Shown piece by piece: positions 10,203 through 20,056 of a stretch of DNA of 64,000 bases. Below the pieces are notes generated by a model that did no database searches, was not told the origin of the DNA, and saw nothing but the letters and a program-made list of their open reading frames with translations. Made by a program: the position numbers and the translations under genes. Source of the DNA: Lachnospiraceae bacterium (GTDB lineage Bacteria; Bacillota; Clostridia; Lachnospirales; Lachnospiraceae); assembly GCA_016283575.1 (NCBI GenBank), contig JAEEND010000007.1:310001-374000 (forward strand). Direction: 5' to 3'. Position 1 is the stretch's first letter, and each line of letters starts with the position of its first letter.

Positions 10203-10898
10203 TTATATATACCTTTGTGTTTTAGCAGATCTCTTTTCCATGTTGAAACCGAAAGCGGGATGCTCTTTAAAATATCCCTGCAATTCTTTGTTATAAACCA
10301 TAATCGCCATGAGCCCTGCCATTAAGAATGCGGTAAATACATCAAATGTGGAATGCTGCTTAATAAACATGGTACTGAGTATTATGGACACGGAGGTTAA
10401 AAGGGATACGTTCCTGACAAGACCTTTGTGCTTTAAATTCTTTGTGTTAAGGATGCACAGGTGACAACCGATGGAGTTGTACACGTGGATACTGGGCCAC
10501 AGATTTGTGGGGGTATCGGCTCTGTAAATTGCCTTAACAAGTCGGAGACACATATTGTCCTCGGTAAGGTTCCTGGGACGCAGATTGTGACCGTTGGGGA
10601 AGAAGGTTGATACAAGCAAAAATACGGTCATTCCCGTCATAAGGAATATGAGAGATTTGTCATATGCTTCTTTATCCTTTAAAAATGCAATCCCCACCGC
10701 CATGAATACGTATAAGAACCATATATAATACGGAATTACAAAATATTCACAGAAAGGAATCTTGTTATCAAGCTTGGTGTGAATAATGGTGTAAGACGAA
10801 GGCACTCTTGATTCCAGCAAAAAGAACCATGTGAGATAGACTGCCGTATAGATCAGTACAGGTAAACCATGCTTATACTTGTTCCAAAACTTTTTCAT
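10203..10898 (-). CDS. PAP2-like membrane phosphatase
   Basis: NLWPSIHVYNSIGCHLCI ... STMFIKQHSTFDVFTAFLMAGLMA (PAP2 signature). Confidence 0.8.
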   Translation of the reverse strand: MKKFWNKYKHGLPVLIYTAVYLTWFFLLESRVPSSYTIIHTKLDNKIPFCEYFVIPYYIWFLYVFMAVGIAFLKDKEAYDKSLIFLMTGMTVFLLVSTFFPNGHNLRPRNLTEDNMCLRLVKAIYRADTPTNLWPSIHVYNSIGCHLCILNTKNLKHKGLVRNVSLLTSVSIILSTMFIKQHSTFDVFTAFLMAGLMAIMVYNKELQGYFKEHPAFGFNMEKRSAKTQRYI

Positions 10899-10913
10899 GT
10901 TACTCCCTCTAAA

Positions 10914-11879
10914 CTAGTACAAAAACCTGAGCCTTTTAGGAAGAACCGCAACTTTTATGCGTCCGGACTTAGCATATACCTCCCCGTCCGTATGTACATA
11001 AAGGGGTTTTTCCGTCTCTACTTCAAAACTCTTTACTTTAAACATATGAACATGTTTATCTTTAGTATGGCGACCGTTCATTGCCTGGGGTAAAAGTCTT
11101 ATGACATCCCAGGGCTCGATATCGCCTACAGCTAAAACATCGATCAGACCGTCATCGCAGGATGCATCCGGTGCAAATTTAAATCCACCGCCTTCATATT
11201 TGGTATTCATGCCTACGATAAACCGGCTCTTTTTAAAGAAAACCTCTGCGCCGTCATCAAGCAGTAATCTTGTCTCATGTAAATCCTTGGAGAAGATGAG
11301 CCTGATACCGACAAATGTATAAATAAGCTTTCCGAGGCCAAATCTGTTAAGAAAATTCTTGGCTTTAGACTTCATGGCTCCCGCGCATACCGCCGCATCA
11401 TAACCGATGCCTGTGGAAACCGCAAAGAGGCGGGTCTTCGGAATTTCTTTTTTTGCTTCAAATATATTTTCGTATGTAAGTTCACCGATATCTATAAGTC
11501 TCGGTATCTTAACCGAAAGAATATGCTTAAGGGATACTATGGGATCGTCGGAATATTCAAAGCTTTTTGCAAAATCGTTGCCGGATCCGGTGGGTATATA
11601 TCCAACGTTGATCCTTGAAAAATCGACGATACCCTGAAGTGCTTCATCGAGAGTTCCGTCACCGCCCATGATGATGAGGTTAAGTGGAGCAGCCCCCTCT
11701 AAGTATTCTCCGCATATCTCTTTTACAAGTTCCTGTACATGTCCTTCTCTTTCGGAAAAAGAAACTCTGTAAGTGATCCTGTTTACTTTTAAATATTCTT
11801 CAACCTTTTTCCAGACCAAAAGACCCTTGCCGGATCTTGATGCCGGATTAACCAAAAAATAGTACATAACTCCCTCCAA
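10914..11879 (-). CDS. diacylglycerol kinase family lipid kinase
   Basis: YYFLVNPASRSGKG, IIMGGDGTLDEALQGI, GYIPTGSGNDFAKSF. Confidence 0.92.
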   Translation of the reverse strand: MEGVMYYFLVNPASRSGKGLLVWKKVEEYLKVNRITYRVSFSEREGHVQELVKEICGEYLEGAAPLNLIIMGGDGTLDEALQGIVDFSRINVGYIPTGSGNDFAKSFEYSDDPIVSLKHILSVKIPRLIDIGELTYENIFEAKKEIPKTRLFAVSTGIGYDAAVCAGAMKSKAKNFLNRFGLGKLIYTFVGIRLIFSKDLHETRLLLDDGAEVFFKKSRFIVGMNTKYEGGGFKFAPDASCDDGLIDVLAVGDIEPWDVIRLLPQAMNGRHTKDKHVHMFKVKSFEVETEKPLYVHTDGEVYAKSGRIKVAVLPKRLRFLY

Positions 11880-12015
11880 ATATCATTACCCTAGTCAAAA
11901 GTTTAACACAATTTATGCTTCCGTAAATTGTGAATTTTCACAACTTATTTGGCTTTTGGTTGGGAAAAAACCTAAATTTACCGAAGTTATGTTTAATAAT
12001 TATGCTTAAAACATG

Positions 12016-12043
12016 TTGCAATTATGCTTTCTTATGTTATAAT
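12016..12043 (+). promoter_or_regulatory. sigma-A type promoter for glyA
   Basis: TTGCAA - 16 bp - TATAAT. Confidence 0.7.
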
Positions 12044-12084
12044 CATAGCAATTTAGCACTCTAAAGAGATAAAGGAGAGGAAAC

Positions 12085-13323
12085 ATGTATTCATTTGACG
12101 AAATCAAGAACGTTGACCCTGAAATTGCTGAAGCCATTGTGAATGAACAGCAAAGACAGAACGACCACATCGAGCTTATCGCTTCCGAAAACTGGGTAAG
12201 TAAAGCTGTTATGGCAGCCATGGGAAGCCCCCTTACCAACAAGTATGCAGAAGGTTATCCCGGTAAGAGATACTACGGCGGATGCGAATGTGTGGATGTA
12301 GTAGAAAATCTTGCGATTGAGAGAGCTAAAAAGCTCTTCGGCTGTGAATATGCCAACGTACAGCCTCATTCAGGCGCTCAGGCCAATATGGCTGTTCAGT
12401 TCGCTATCTTAAATCCCGGCGATACTGTAATGGGTATGAACTTAGATCACGGCGGACATTTAACACACGGCAGCCCGGTAAATATGTCCGGTAAGTATTT
12501 CAATATCGTACCTTACGGTGTTAATGATGACGGTTTCCTCGATTATGATAAGATGTACGATCTTGCCATGGAGCACAAGCCCAAGCTTATTATTGCCGGT
12601 GCTTCCGCTTACGCAAGAGCGATCGACTTTAAGAAATTCAGAAAGGCAGCAGACGATTGCGGCGCAGTTCTCATGGTAGATATGGCACATATCGCAGGTC
12701 TTGTTGCTGCAGGACTTCACGAAAGCCCCATCGGTATTGCCGATGTAGTAACCACCACAACCCACAAGACCTTAAGAGGACCCCGTGGCGGTCTTATCCT
12801 TTGCAATAATGATGTTAATGAAAAATTCAACTTCAACAAGGCAATCTTCCCCGGTATTCAGGGCGGACCTCTTGAACATGTTATTGCAGGTAAGGCAGTC
12901 TGCTTTAAAGAAGCTCTCTCTCCTGAATTTAAGGTATATCAGCAGAATATCATTAACAATGCACAGGCTCTTTGCAAGGGTCTTATGTCCAGAGGCGTCA
13001 AGATCGTATCCGGCGGTACGGATAACCACTTAATGCTTGTAGATCTTACCAACTACGGTCTTACCGGTAAAGAGGTTGAGAAGTGGCTTGATGCTACTCA
13101 TATCACAGCCAACAAGAATACCATCCCCAACGATCCCAAGTCTCCCTTCGTTACCAGCGGTATCAGACTCGGAACTCCCGCAGTTACAACCCGTGGCATG
13201 AACGAAGCAGATATGGATGTTATCGCTGACTGCATCGCAAGCGTAATCAAGGGTGGCGAAGCTGCTATTGAAGCAACCAAGGCAAGAGTAATCGAACTTA
13301 CCAGGAAATATCCTTTGATCTAG
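12085..13323 (+). CDS. glyA: serine hydroxymethyltransferase
   Basis: [55 protein letters not shown]. Confidence 0.97.
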   Translation: MYSFDEIKNVDPEIAEAIVNEQQRQNDHIELIASENWVSKAVMAAMGSPLTNKYAEGYPGKRYYGGCECVDVVENLAIERAKKLFGCEYANVQPHSGAQANMAVQFAILNPGDTVMGMNLDHGGHLTHGSPVNMSGKYFNIVPYGVNDDGFLDYDKMYDLAMEHKPKLIIAGASAYARAIDFKKFRKAADDCGAVLMVDMAHIAGLVAAGLHESPIGIADVVTTTTHKTLRGPRGGLILCNNDVNEKFNFNKAIFPGIQGGPLEHVIAGKAVCFKEALSPEFKVYQQNIINNAQALCKGLMSRGVKIVSGGTDNHLMLVDLTNYGLTGKEVEKWLDATHITANKNTIPNDPKSPFVTSGIRLGTPAVTTRGMNEADMDVIADCIASVIKGGEAAIEATKARVIELTRKYPLI

Positions 13324-13333
13324 TTAAATTTTT

Positions 13334-13361
13334 AAGGGTCGGCCCAAAAGGCCGGCCCTTT
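13334..13361 (+). terminator. intrinsic terminator
   Basis: AAGGGTCGGCC-caaaa-GGCCGGCCCTT then TCTGTTTTTT. Confidence 0.85.
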
Positions 13362-13533
13362 CTGTTTTTTAACGAGAGACTTAAAACAGCGGATTTTTGA
13401 CAGCGTTGTAACATTTATACAAAAAGCAAAATACAGACTTATGGAAAATAGTGAAGAATTTAGTTGATTAAAGTGTAGAAGTCTGATACAATTTCTTTCA
13501 GTCACGGACAACCGTACGCGAGGGAAACACAAA

Positions 13534-13974
13534 ATGGAATCAACAAATTACTACGTTGTAAAGAAGAAAGCTGTTCCCGAAGTACTCTTAAATGTGGTTG
13601 AGGCAAAGAAGCTTCTTGAGACCAGCAAGGCGCTTACTATCCAGGAAGCCACCGACAGAGTTGGAATCAGCAGATCTTCTTTTTACAAATACAAAGACGA
13701 CATATTCGAATTTCACGATAATTCTCAGGGCACGACCATCACGCTGACTCTTCAGATCGATGATGAGCCCGGTCTTTTGTCGGACGTTCTAAAGATAATC
13801 GCAAAGGCGGATGCCAACATACTTACGATACATCAGAGTATCCCCATAAACGGCACCGCATCTTTGTCACTGAGCATTCAGATTCTTGAAAATACCCGGG
13901 ACATATCAGAAATGATCAATTCACTGGAAGAAAGTAACGGTGTGCATTCAGTCAAATTAATAGCAAAAGAATAA
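13534..13974 (+). CDS. ACT domain-containing protein (PheB/UPF0735-like)
   Basis: YYVVKKKAVPEVLLNVVEAKKLLETSKALTIQEATDRVGISRSSFYKYKD; C-terminal ACT domain. Confidence 0.9.
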   Translation: MESTNYYVVKKKAVPEVLLNVVEAKKLLETSKALTIQEATDRVGISRSSFYKYKDDIFEFHDNSQGTTITLTLQIDDEPGLLSDVLKIIAKADANILTIHQSIPINGTASLSLSIQILENTRDISEMINSLEESNGVHSVKLIAKE

Positions 13975-13991
13975 GCATTTAGGAGGTTTTT

Positions 13992-15197
13992 ATGATAAAC
14001 GTCGGAGTTTTTGGATACGGAACAGTAGGTTCAGGTGTTGTGGAGGTGTTGACAGAGAACGCTTCTTTGATCGAAAGAAAAGTAGGGGATAAGGTAAACG
14101 TTAAGTGGATCCTTGACTTAAGAGATTTCCCCGGCGATAAGCACGAAAAGAAGATCACACATGATGTTAAAGATATTTTAAACGATCCCGAAGTCAAGGT
14201 TATCTGCGAAACCATGGGCGGAACGGGCGCTGCTTTTGAATTCACCAAGGAAGCTTTAAAGAAGGGCATCAGCGTATGTACTTCCAATAAGGAGCTTGTG
14301 GCAAGTCACGGCCCCGAATTACTTCGTCTTGCAAAAGAAAATAACTGCAGCTACAAATTCGAAGCAAGCGTAGGCGGCGGTATCCCCATTATCAGACCTC
14401 TTCAGGACTGTGTTACTGCCGATGAGATCGAAGCGGTTATCGGTATTGTAAACGGAACAACCAACTACATGCTTACAAAGATGACCAATGAAGCAGCAGA
14501 ATTTGACGCAGTATTAAAGGAAGCACAGAAGAACGGCTTTGCGGAAGCAAATCCCGATGCCGACATCAAGGGTTATGATGCCTGCAGAAAGATTGCCATC
14601 CTTTCTTCACTTGTATACGGTAAGACCGTTAATTATGAAGATATTCACACAGAGGGAATTACCAATATTTCCGCTCGTGATATTAAATATGCCAAGGCTC
14701 TCGGCTTAAAGATAAAGCTTCTTGCCAAGTATGAAAAGCTTGATACAGGTGCATATGCTTTGGTGGCACCCCACCTCGTACCTGTTTCAAATCCCCTTTA
14801 TCATGTAAATGAAGTGTTCAATGCGATCCTTGTTCGCGGCAACATGTTAGGGGATGCAATGTTCTACGGACGCGGCGCAGGTAAATTACCTACAGCAAGT
14901 GCTGTTTGCTCCGACGTGGTTGAACTTGCAAAGAATGTAGGAAAGAACCTTCACTGTGATTGGGTTGATGAACCTGTTAAGCTTGACGGACTTAAGAATT
15001 CAAAGAAGGCTTTCTTTATCCGCGTAGGCGCAGAACTTAAGAAAGAAGCCAAGGAAAACTTCAAGGTCGTAAAAGAAGTTCATCTTAACTACTACGATGA
15101 ATATGCATTCGTAACGGATGTTATGACCGAAGAAGAATTTGAAGCTGCTACCGCTAAGGTGGGCAAGCTCATTAATTACATCAGAATAGAAAAGTAG
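13992..15197 (+). CDS. hom: homoserine dehydrogenase
   Basis: VGVFGYGTVGSGVVEVL, ETMGGTGAAFEFTKEALKKGISVCTSNKELVA, GIVNGTTNYML. Confidence 0.95.
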   Translation: MINVGVFGYGTVGSGVVEVLTENASLIERKVGDKVNVKWILDLRDFPGDKHEKKITHDVKDILNDPEVKVICETMGGTGAAFEFTKEALKKGISVCTSNKELVASHGPELLRLAKENNCSYKFEASVGGGIPIIRPLQDCVTADEIEAVIGIVNGTTNYMLTKMTNEAAEFDAVLKEAQKNGFAEANPDADIKGYDACRKIAILSSLVYGKTVNYEDIHTEGITNISARDIKYAKALGLKIKLLAKYEKLDTGAYALVAPHLVPVSNPLYHVNEVFNAILVRGNMLGDAMFYGRGAGKLPTASAVCSDVVELAKNVGKNLHCDWVDEPVKLDGLKNSKKAFFIRVGAELKKEAKENFKVVKEVHLNYYDEYAFVTDVMTEEEFEAATAKVGKLINYIRIEK

Positions 15198-15206
15198 GAT
15201 TTGAGA

Positions 15207-16409
15207 ATGAAGTACGTTGTAGTATTGTGCGACGGCATGGCTGATGAACCCATCGAAGCACTTAATAACAAGACACCTTTGGAATATGCCGATACTCCCA
15301 ATATGGATGAGTTAAGCAAAAACTCCGAGATTGGTATCGCAAACACCATTCCCGAGGGCATGAACCCCGGATCTGATACAGCTAATCTTGCAGTTTTAGG
15401 ATACGATCCTAAAAAATATTATTCCGGCAGATCCCCACTCGAGGCTTTAAGCATCGGAGTTCCCATGGAGGATACGGATATTGCGATAAGATGCAATGTG
15501 GTCACCATTTCCGAAGAAGACAAACCCTTTGAAGACCAGACAATAATCGACCACAGCTCCGATGAGATTTCCACCGAAGATGCAGCCGTATTACTTGAAG
15601 CCGTAAAAGAAAAGCTGGGATCCGACCGCTTCAACTTCTATGTAGGCACAAGCTACAGACACTGTCTTATCGATAAAAAGGGAAGCGTTTATGAATTAAC
15701 ACCTCCCCATGACATTCTTACAAAAAGAATAGGTGACTATCTTCCAAAAGATGCAACACTTAAAAAGATGATGGAAGAAAGCTATGAGATACTTAAAAAT
15801 CATCCCTTGAATGCGGAACGTAAGAAAAAGGGTCTTAACCCGGCAAACTGCTGTTGGTTCTGGGGCGCAGGCACAAAGCCCATGCTCGATCCCTTTTATG
15901 ACAAGACCGGGTTAAAGGGCGCCATGATCTCCGCGGTGGATCTTCTTAAAGGTATCGCTGTAGGCGCGGACATGAAGGTATTGTCCGTGGAAGGCGCAAA
16001 CGGTGGCCTCAATACCAATTATGAAGGAAAATGTGAAGCAGCTTACAAGGCTTTGACGAGTGAGAACTGCGATTTTGTATATATTCACATTGAAGCCCCG
16101 GATGAAATGGGTCATCAGGGAAGCTTCGAACGCAAGGTAAAGGCCATTGAAAATATTGATAAAAAGATAATAGGCCCCCTTGTAAAGAAGCTTAAATGCG
16201 ATAAAATTGACTTTAGGCTTTTGGTCCTTCCGGACCATCCCACACCCGTGAGATTAAGAACTCACACTTCCGACGGAATACCTTATATGTTATATGACAG
16301 TCGCAATACATTAAGATCCGATTCTTTATACAATGAAGAAAGCGGACGTGCATCAGGTATTCTTGAAGAAAACGGATATAAGCTTATTAATAAATTATTG
16401 GAGAAATAG
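15207..16409 (+). CDS. apgM: 2,3-bisphosphoglycerate-independent phosphoglycerate mutase-like (ApgM/archaeal type); candidate homoserine kinase
   Basis: MKYVVVLCDGMADEPIEALNNKTPLEYADTPNMDEL, NPGSDTANLAVLGYDPKKYYSGRSPLEA, LPDHPTPVRLRTHTSDGIPYMLYD. Confidence 0.88.
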   Translation: MKYVVVLCDGMADEPIEALNNKTPLEYADTPNMDELSKNSEIGIANTIPEGMNPGSDTANLAVLGYDPKKYYSGRSPLEALSIGVPMEDTDIAIRCNVVTISEEDKPFEDQTIIDHSSDEISTEDAAVLLEAVKEKLGSDRFNFYVGTSYRHCLIDKKGSVYELTPPHDILTKRIGDYLPKDATLKKMMEESYEILKNHPLNAERKKKGLNPANCCWFWGAGTKPMLDPFYDKTGLKGAMISAVDLLKGIAVGADMKVLSVEGANGGLNTNYEGKCEAAYKALTSENCDFVYIHIEAPDEMGHQGSFERKVKAIENIDKKIIGPLVKKLKCDKIDFRLLVLPDHPTPVRLRTHTSDGIPYMLYDSRNTLRSDSLYNEESGRASGILEENGYKLINKLLEK

Positions 16410-16412
16410 AGA

Positions 16413-17741
16413 ATGAGTAAGGTTGTTAAATTCGGTGGCAGCTCTCTTGCCAGCGCTGAGCAGTTTAAAAAGGTCGGACAGATTATCTCTGCCGATAAAG
16501 AAAGACGTTTTGTGGTGCCTTCAGCTCCCGGCAAGCGTTTTTCCAAGGATAAAAAAGTAACTGATATGCTTTATTCCTGTTACAGAACCGCTGTAGGTAA
16601 AAACGGCGAAGAGAAGATGCAGGAAGAATTCGAAGCAATCAAAGCCCGTTATACGGAGATCATTGAAGGCCTTAATCTTAAGCTTTCTTTGGAGGATGAA
16701 TTCAAGACCATCAAAGAGAAGTTCTTGCAGAAGGCCGGTGAAGATTATGCAGCATCAAGAGGCGAATACCTTAACGGTATCGTAATGGCCAACTATCTTG
16801 GATTTGAATTCATTGATTCCGCTGAATTCATTAAATTCAAGGAAAACGGAGAGTTCGATGCGGAAACCACCAACAATCTTTTAAAGCCCAAGCTTCAGCA
16901 GGTTGTATATGCCGTAATACCCGGATTCTACGGATCGCTTCCCGATGGCACCGTTAAGACCTTCTCAAGAGGCGGTTCCGATATTACAGGTTCCATCGTT
17001 GCAAGAGCCTGCAAAGCAGATGTTTATGAAAACTGGACAGATGTATCAGGATTCCTGATCGCAGACCCCAGGATCATCGAAAATCCGGAAGTAATTGAAA
17101 CCATTACATATAAAGAACTCCGCGAGCTTTCATACATGGGTGCCGGCGTGCTTCATGAAGATGCCATCTTCCCTGTAAGAAGCGAGGGTATTCCCATTAA
17201 TATCCGTAATACCAACTCACCCAAAGATCCCGGAACATGGATCGTTGAAAGCACATGTCAGAAGCCTAAATATACCATCACAGGTATTGCGGGACGTAAG
17301 GGATTCTGCTCCATCAATATTGAAAAAGATATGATGAACGCAGAAATCGGTTTTGGCAGAAAAGTTCTTCAGGCCTTTGAAGATAACGATATTTCTTTTG
17401 AACATATGCCTTCAGGTATCGATACCATGACGATCTTCGTGCATCAGGATGAATTCATGCACAAGGAACAGCAGGTTGTATCCGCGATCCACAGACTTGC
17501 AGATCCCGATACCATTGAAATCGAATCGGATCTGTCACTTATCGCCGTTGTGGGACGTGGCATGAAATCCACAAGAGGTACCGCAGGAAGAATATTCTCG
17601 GCTCTTGCTCATGCCAATGTAAACGTAAAAATGATCGACCAGGGTTCCAGTGAGTTAAATATCATCATCGGCGTTGACGATGCAGATTTCAATACAGCCA
17701 TTAAAGCAATCTACAATATTTTCGTGGTTGCGAGACTGTAG
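16413..17741 (+). CDS. aspartate kinase
   Basis: VVKFGGSSLASAEQFKKVGQII, FSRGGSDITGSIVARACKADVYENWTDVSGFLIADPRII, two ACT domains. Confidence 0.94.
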   Translation: MSKVVKFGGSSLASAEQFKKVGQIISADKERRFVVPSAPGKRFSKDKKVTDMLYSCYRTAVGKNGEEKMQEEFEAIKARYTEIIEGLNLKLSLEDEFKTIKEKFLQKAGEDYAASRGEYLNGIVMANYLGFEFIDSAEFIKFKENGEFDAETTNNLLKPKLQQVVYAVIPGFYGSLPDGTVKTFSRGGSDITGSIVARACKADVYENWTDVSGFLIADPRIIENPEVIETITYKELRELSYMGAGVLHEDAIFPVRSEGIPINIRNTNSPKDPGTWIVESTCQKPKYTITGIAGRKGFCSINIEKDMMNAEIGFGRKVLQAFEDNDISFEHMPSGIDTMTIFVHQDEFMHKEQQVVSAIHRLADPDTIEIESDLSLIAVVGRGMKSTRGTAGRIFSALAHANVNVKMIDQGSSELNIIIGVDDADFNTAIKAIYNIFVVARL

Positions 17742-17861
17742 GATTCGGTAAAACTTCTTTCGCTCGGATTGTCAAAACATTGTGAATAGACGGAAATAAT
17801 CAGACAATTTAAGGACAAAAGAAACAATTTCAAATAATTATTAATATTTTATAAAGATGTA

Positions 17862-17890
17862 TTGACATTTCATAATTCATGAGATATACT
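17862..17890 (+). promoter_or_regulatory. strong sigma-A type promoter
   Basis: TTGACA (17862-17867) - 17 bp - TATACT (17885-17890). Confidence 0.8.
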
Positions 17891-17896
17891 CCTTAT

Positions 17897-18026
17897 ATAG
17901 AAAACAAAGAGAGGAGAAATCAAAACTTCATATAAGAATTATGAAATGGAGGTACGGTCCCTTGGACGTAGAAGTGTTTTAAAGGGAGGCTGACGAACAG
18001 AAATGTCGGTGGCCTCCTTTTCTTCT
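17897..18026 (+). ncRNA. candidate small structured RNA (about 130 nt)
   Basis: Begins after the promoter above; hairpins TTCATA/TATGAA, TAC-g-GTCC/GGAC-GTA and GGAGGC..GCCTCC, the last followed by TTTTCTTCT; no convincing ORF. Confidence 0.55.
17985..18026 (+). terminator. intrinsic terminator of the candidate sRNA
   Basis: GGAGGCTGAC-loop-GTCGgtgGCCTCC followed by TTTTCTTCT. Confidence 0.65.
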
Positions 18027-18124
18027 GCCCAAAATCTTTGTACACACTAAAATACATAAATTTTATGGAAAAGACGCCTTCTTTAGTGTATGATAAATAG
18101 GAATTCAGTTACTGAAGAGGGTTT

Positions 18125-19441
18125 ATGGAAGATAATAAATACTACGTTGATATAGATGAACTTATAGATCCCGAAGAAGAAGAAAGGCGCTTACAAAGAC
18201 GAATGCGCAGGAAAAAAGCCCGCAAACGTTCTATTATGGCGCTTATTTTTGTGCTTCTTTTTATTACTCTTACAGGATTTACTCTTGTTTCAATGCTGAC
18301 AGGTAAGTTCAGTCTTGCATCCATCAGGAATGCTGCAGATTTTAATTTCGAGGATCTCATCCCGGGACATACCGAGGAACCGGAGGCTTCGGAAGAATTG
18401 GAGGATGCGCTAGAAGACCTTCTTTCTCAGGAAGAAGAAGTTATCGTATCCGATGAGACTCCTGCACTTGTGATCGCTGAAGCTGAAAAAGAATATGAAG
18501 AAGCTTTGGAGAATTTCGTGTCAGCCATGACTCTTGAAGATAAGGTTTCAGGGCTCTTTATAGTATCTCCCGAGACCATAATAGGCCAGAAAAATATTAC
18601 TCTTGCCGGAGACGGCACCAGGAAGGCTCTCGGTCTTTATGCTGTGGGCGGCATCATGTACGGAAAGAATAATTACAAGAATGATGCGCAATTTAAAGAA
18701 ATGGTCGAAAAGACCCGTTCTTTTGAAAGATATCCATTACTCATCGGTGTTACGGGAGAGGTTAACATAACTCGGGATAAATATGCTGAGTTGGGCATCA
18801 ACATGATCATGAATTATCGCGCCGATGATTTAGATAACGAAACCGAAAACAGCGAAGGGTCGAAGGATGAGTTTTACAGAGTATCGGGAGAGTTTTATCT
18901 TCCGGCAGAAATAAAAAGCGATGATGCGGATGATACAGCCGTTCAGGATGCTTCCGATGCATCGGTTGACCTTTCGCATTTAGAAAAGGCTCGTAACGAG
19001 CTTAATGATCTGATCGCTGCCGGCGTCGATATTATTGAGATCACCCATCATAGCGAAGAACTTCTCACCCAGGACAGTCTTCCTGCGTCACGATCAAAGG
19101 CATTTATGACAGATCTTATCCGCAACGAATGGGATTATAAAGATATTATCCTGCTTACAGCACCCATGAATGTTCCGGGCGTTACGGATTATTATGATTC
19201 TGCCGAAAGCTCCGTAGCAGCCATAAAAGCGGGAGCGGATATGATACTTTTGCCGGAAAACTTTCTTGAAGCAAGAGACGGTGTGGTAAGCGCCGTACAG
19301 CGAGGGGTGATCGATGAAGATCGTATAAATCATGCATTGAAGCGCATTTACAGAAGAAGACTGAGGGGACTTTCCACTGAGGAGATAAATGCTCTCACTG
19401 AAAAGTATAAGAATGATAATGGAAACGAAGAAAATAACTGA
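18125..19441 (+). CDS. membrane-anchored GH3 N-terminal-domain-like protein, probably degenerate
   Basis: TM helix; FVSAMTLEDKVSGLFIVSPETI..GVGGIMYG-like fold and AIKAGADMILLPENFLEA; canonical GH3 catalytic motifs not seen. Confidence 0.75.
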   Translation: MEDNKYYVDIDELIDPEEEERRLQRRMRRKKARKRSIMALIFVLLFITLTGFTLVSMLTGKFSLASIRNAADFNFEDLIPGHTEEPEASEELEDALEDLLSQEEEVIVSDETPALVIAEAEKEYEEALENFVSAMTLEDKVSGLFIVSPETIIGQKNITLAGDGTRKALGLYAVGGIMYGKNNYKNDAQFKEMVEKTRSFERYPLLIGVTGEVNITRDKYAELGINMIMNYRADDLDNETENSEGSKDEFYRVSGEFYLPAEIKSDDADDTAVQDASDASVDLSHLEKARNELNDLIAAGVDIIEITHHSEELLTQDSLPASRSKAFMTDLIRNEWDYKDIILLTAPMNVPGVTDYYDSAESSVAAIKAGADMILLPENFLEARDGVVSAVQRGVIDEDRINHALKRIYRRRLRGLSTEEINALTEKYKNDNGNEENN

Positions 19442-20027
19442 CAGAATAAGCTTTATACCTGAAATACGAGAACCTCTCTCCGCAGAGGTTTTCCTGATTC
19501 AGGGAGATGAATATTTATATATATTTGATGTTGGATTCAGCGATGAAGTGACTGAATATCTTAACAGCCTCAATGTGAAAAAGAAGGTTATCATCTCTCA
19601 TTTTCACAGAGACCATCTCGGAAACTTCCCAAAGACGGATTACGAAGAAATATACATCGGTAATTTTGTAAAAAAATATGTCCCTGACGGAACAATAGTA
19701 ACAGAGCCTGTATATATTCATGACGGTGTGGATATTACCATATATCCGATACCTTCGTCCCATGCCAAAGGTTCTCTTTGCGCAGTATGTGAAGGGATAG
19801 TTTTTCTTGGAGATTCGGCTTATCCCGAAGAAAAGGATGACGGAGCCTGTTACAATGTGACTCTTTTAAAGGATCAGTACGACTTCCTTGAAAGTCTTGA
19901 TGCAAGCCATGTTCTTAACAGTCACGAAGGCGGTAAGTTAAGAAAGATTCAGATAGTAAAAAGAATGCTTTTAATGCATTATTCAAAGCGTGAACAGGGG
20001 ATTCCGTACATTACGGTAAAGGATTAA
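19419..20027 (+). CDS. MBL-fold metallo-hydrolase
   Basis: IISHFHRDHLGNFP motif; HAKGSLCAVCEGIVFLGDSAYP. Confidence 0.85.
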   Translation: METKKITDRISFIPEIREPLSAEVFLIQGDEYLYIFDVGFSDEVTEYLNSLNVKKKVIISHFHRDHLGNFPKTDYEEIYIGNFVKKYVPDGTIVTEPVYIHDGVDITIYPIPSSHAKGSLCAVCEGIVFLGDSAYPEEKDDGACYNVTLLKDQYDFLESLDASHVLNSHEGGKLRKIQIVKRMLLMHYSKREQGIPYITVKD

Positions 20028-20056
20028 ATACGAAATACTAAAAACAGGAGATCTTA

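Noticed and set aside
11928-11943. Rex box
   Set aside because: Arms match TTGTGAA/TTCACAA but the spacer is 2 bp rather than 4, so it is kept only as a Crp/Fnr-type palindrome.
13380-13534. T-box or amino-acid riboswitch before the ACT-hom operon
   Set aside because: No T-box (AGGGUGGNACCGCG) or lysine/threonine leader signature seen.
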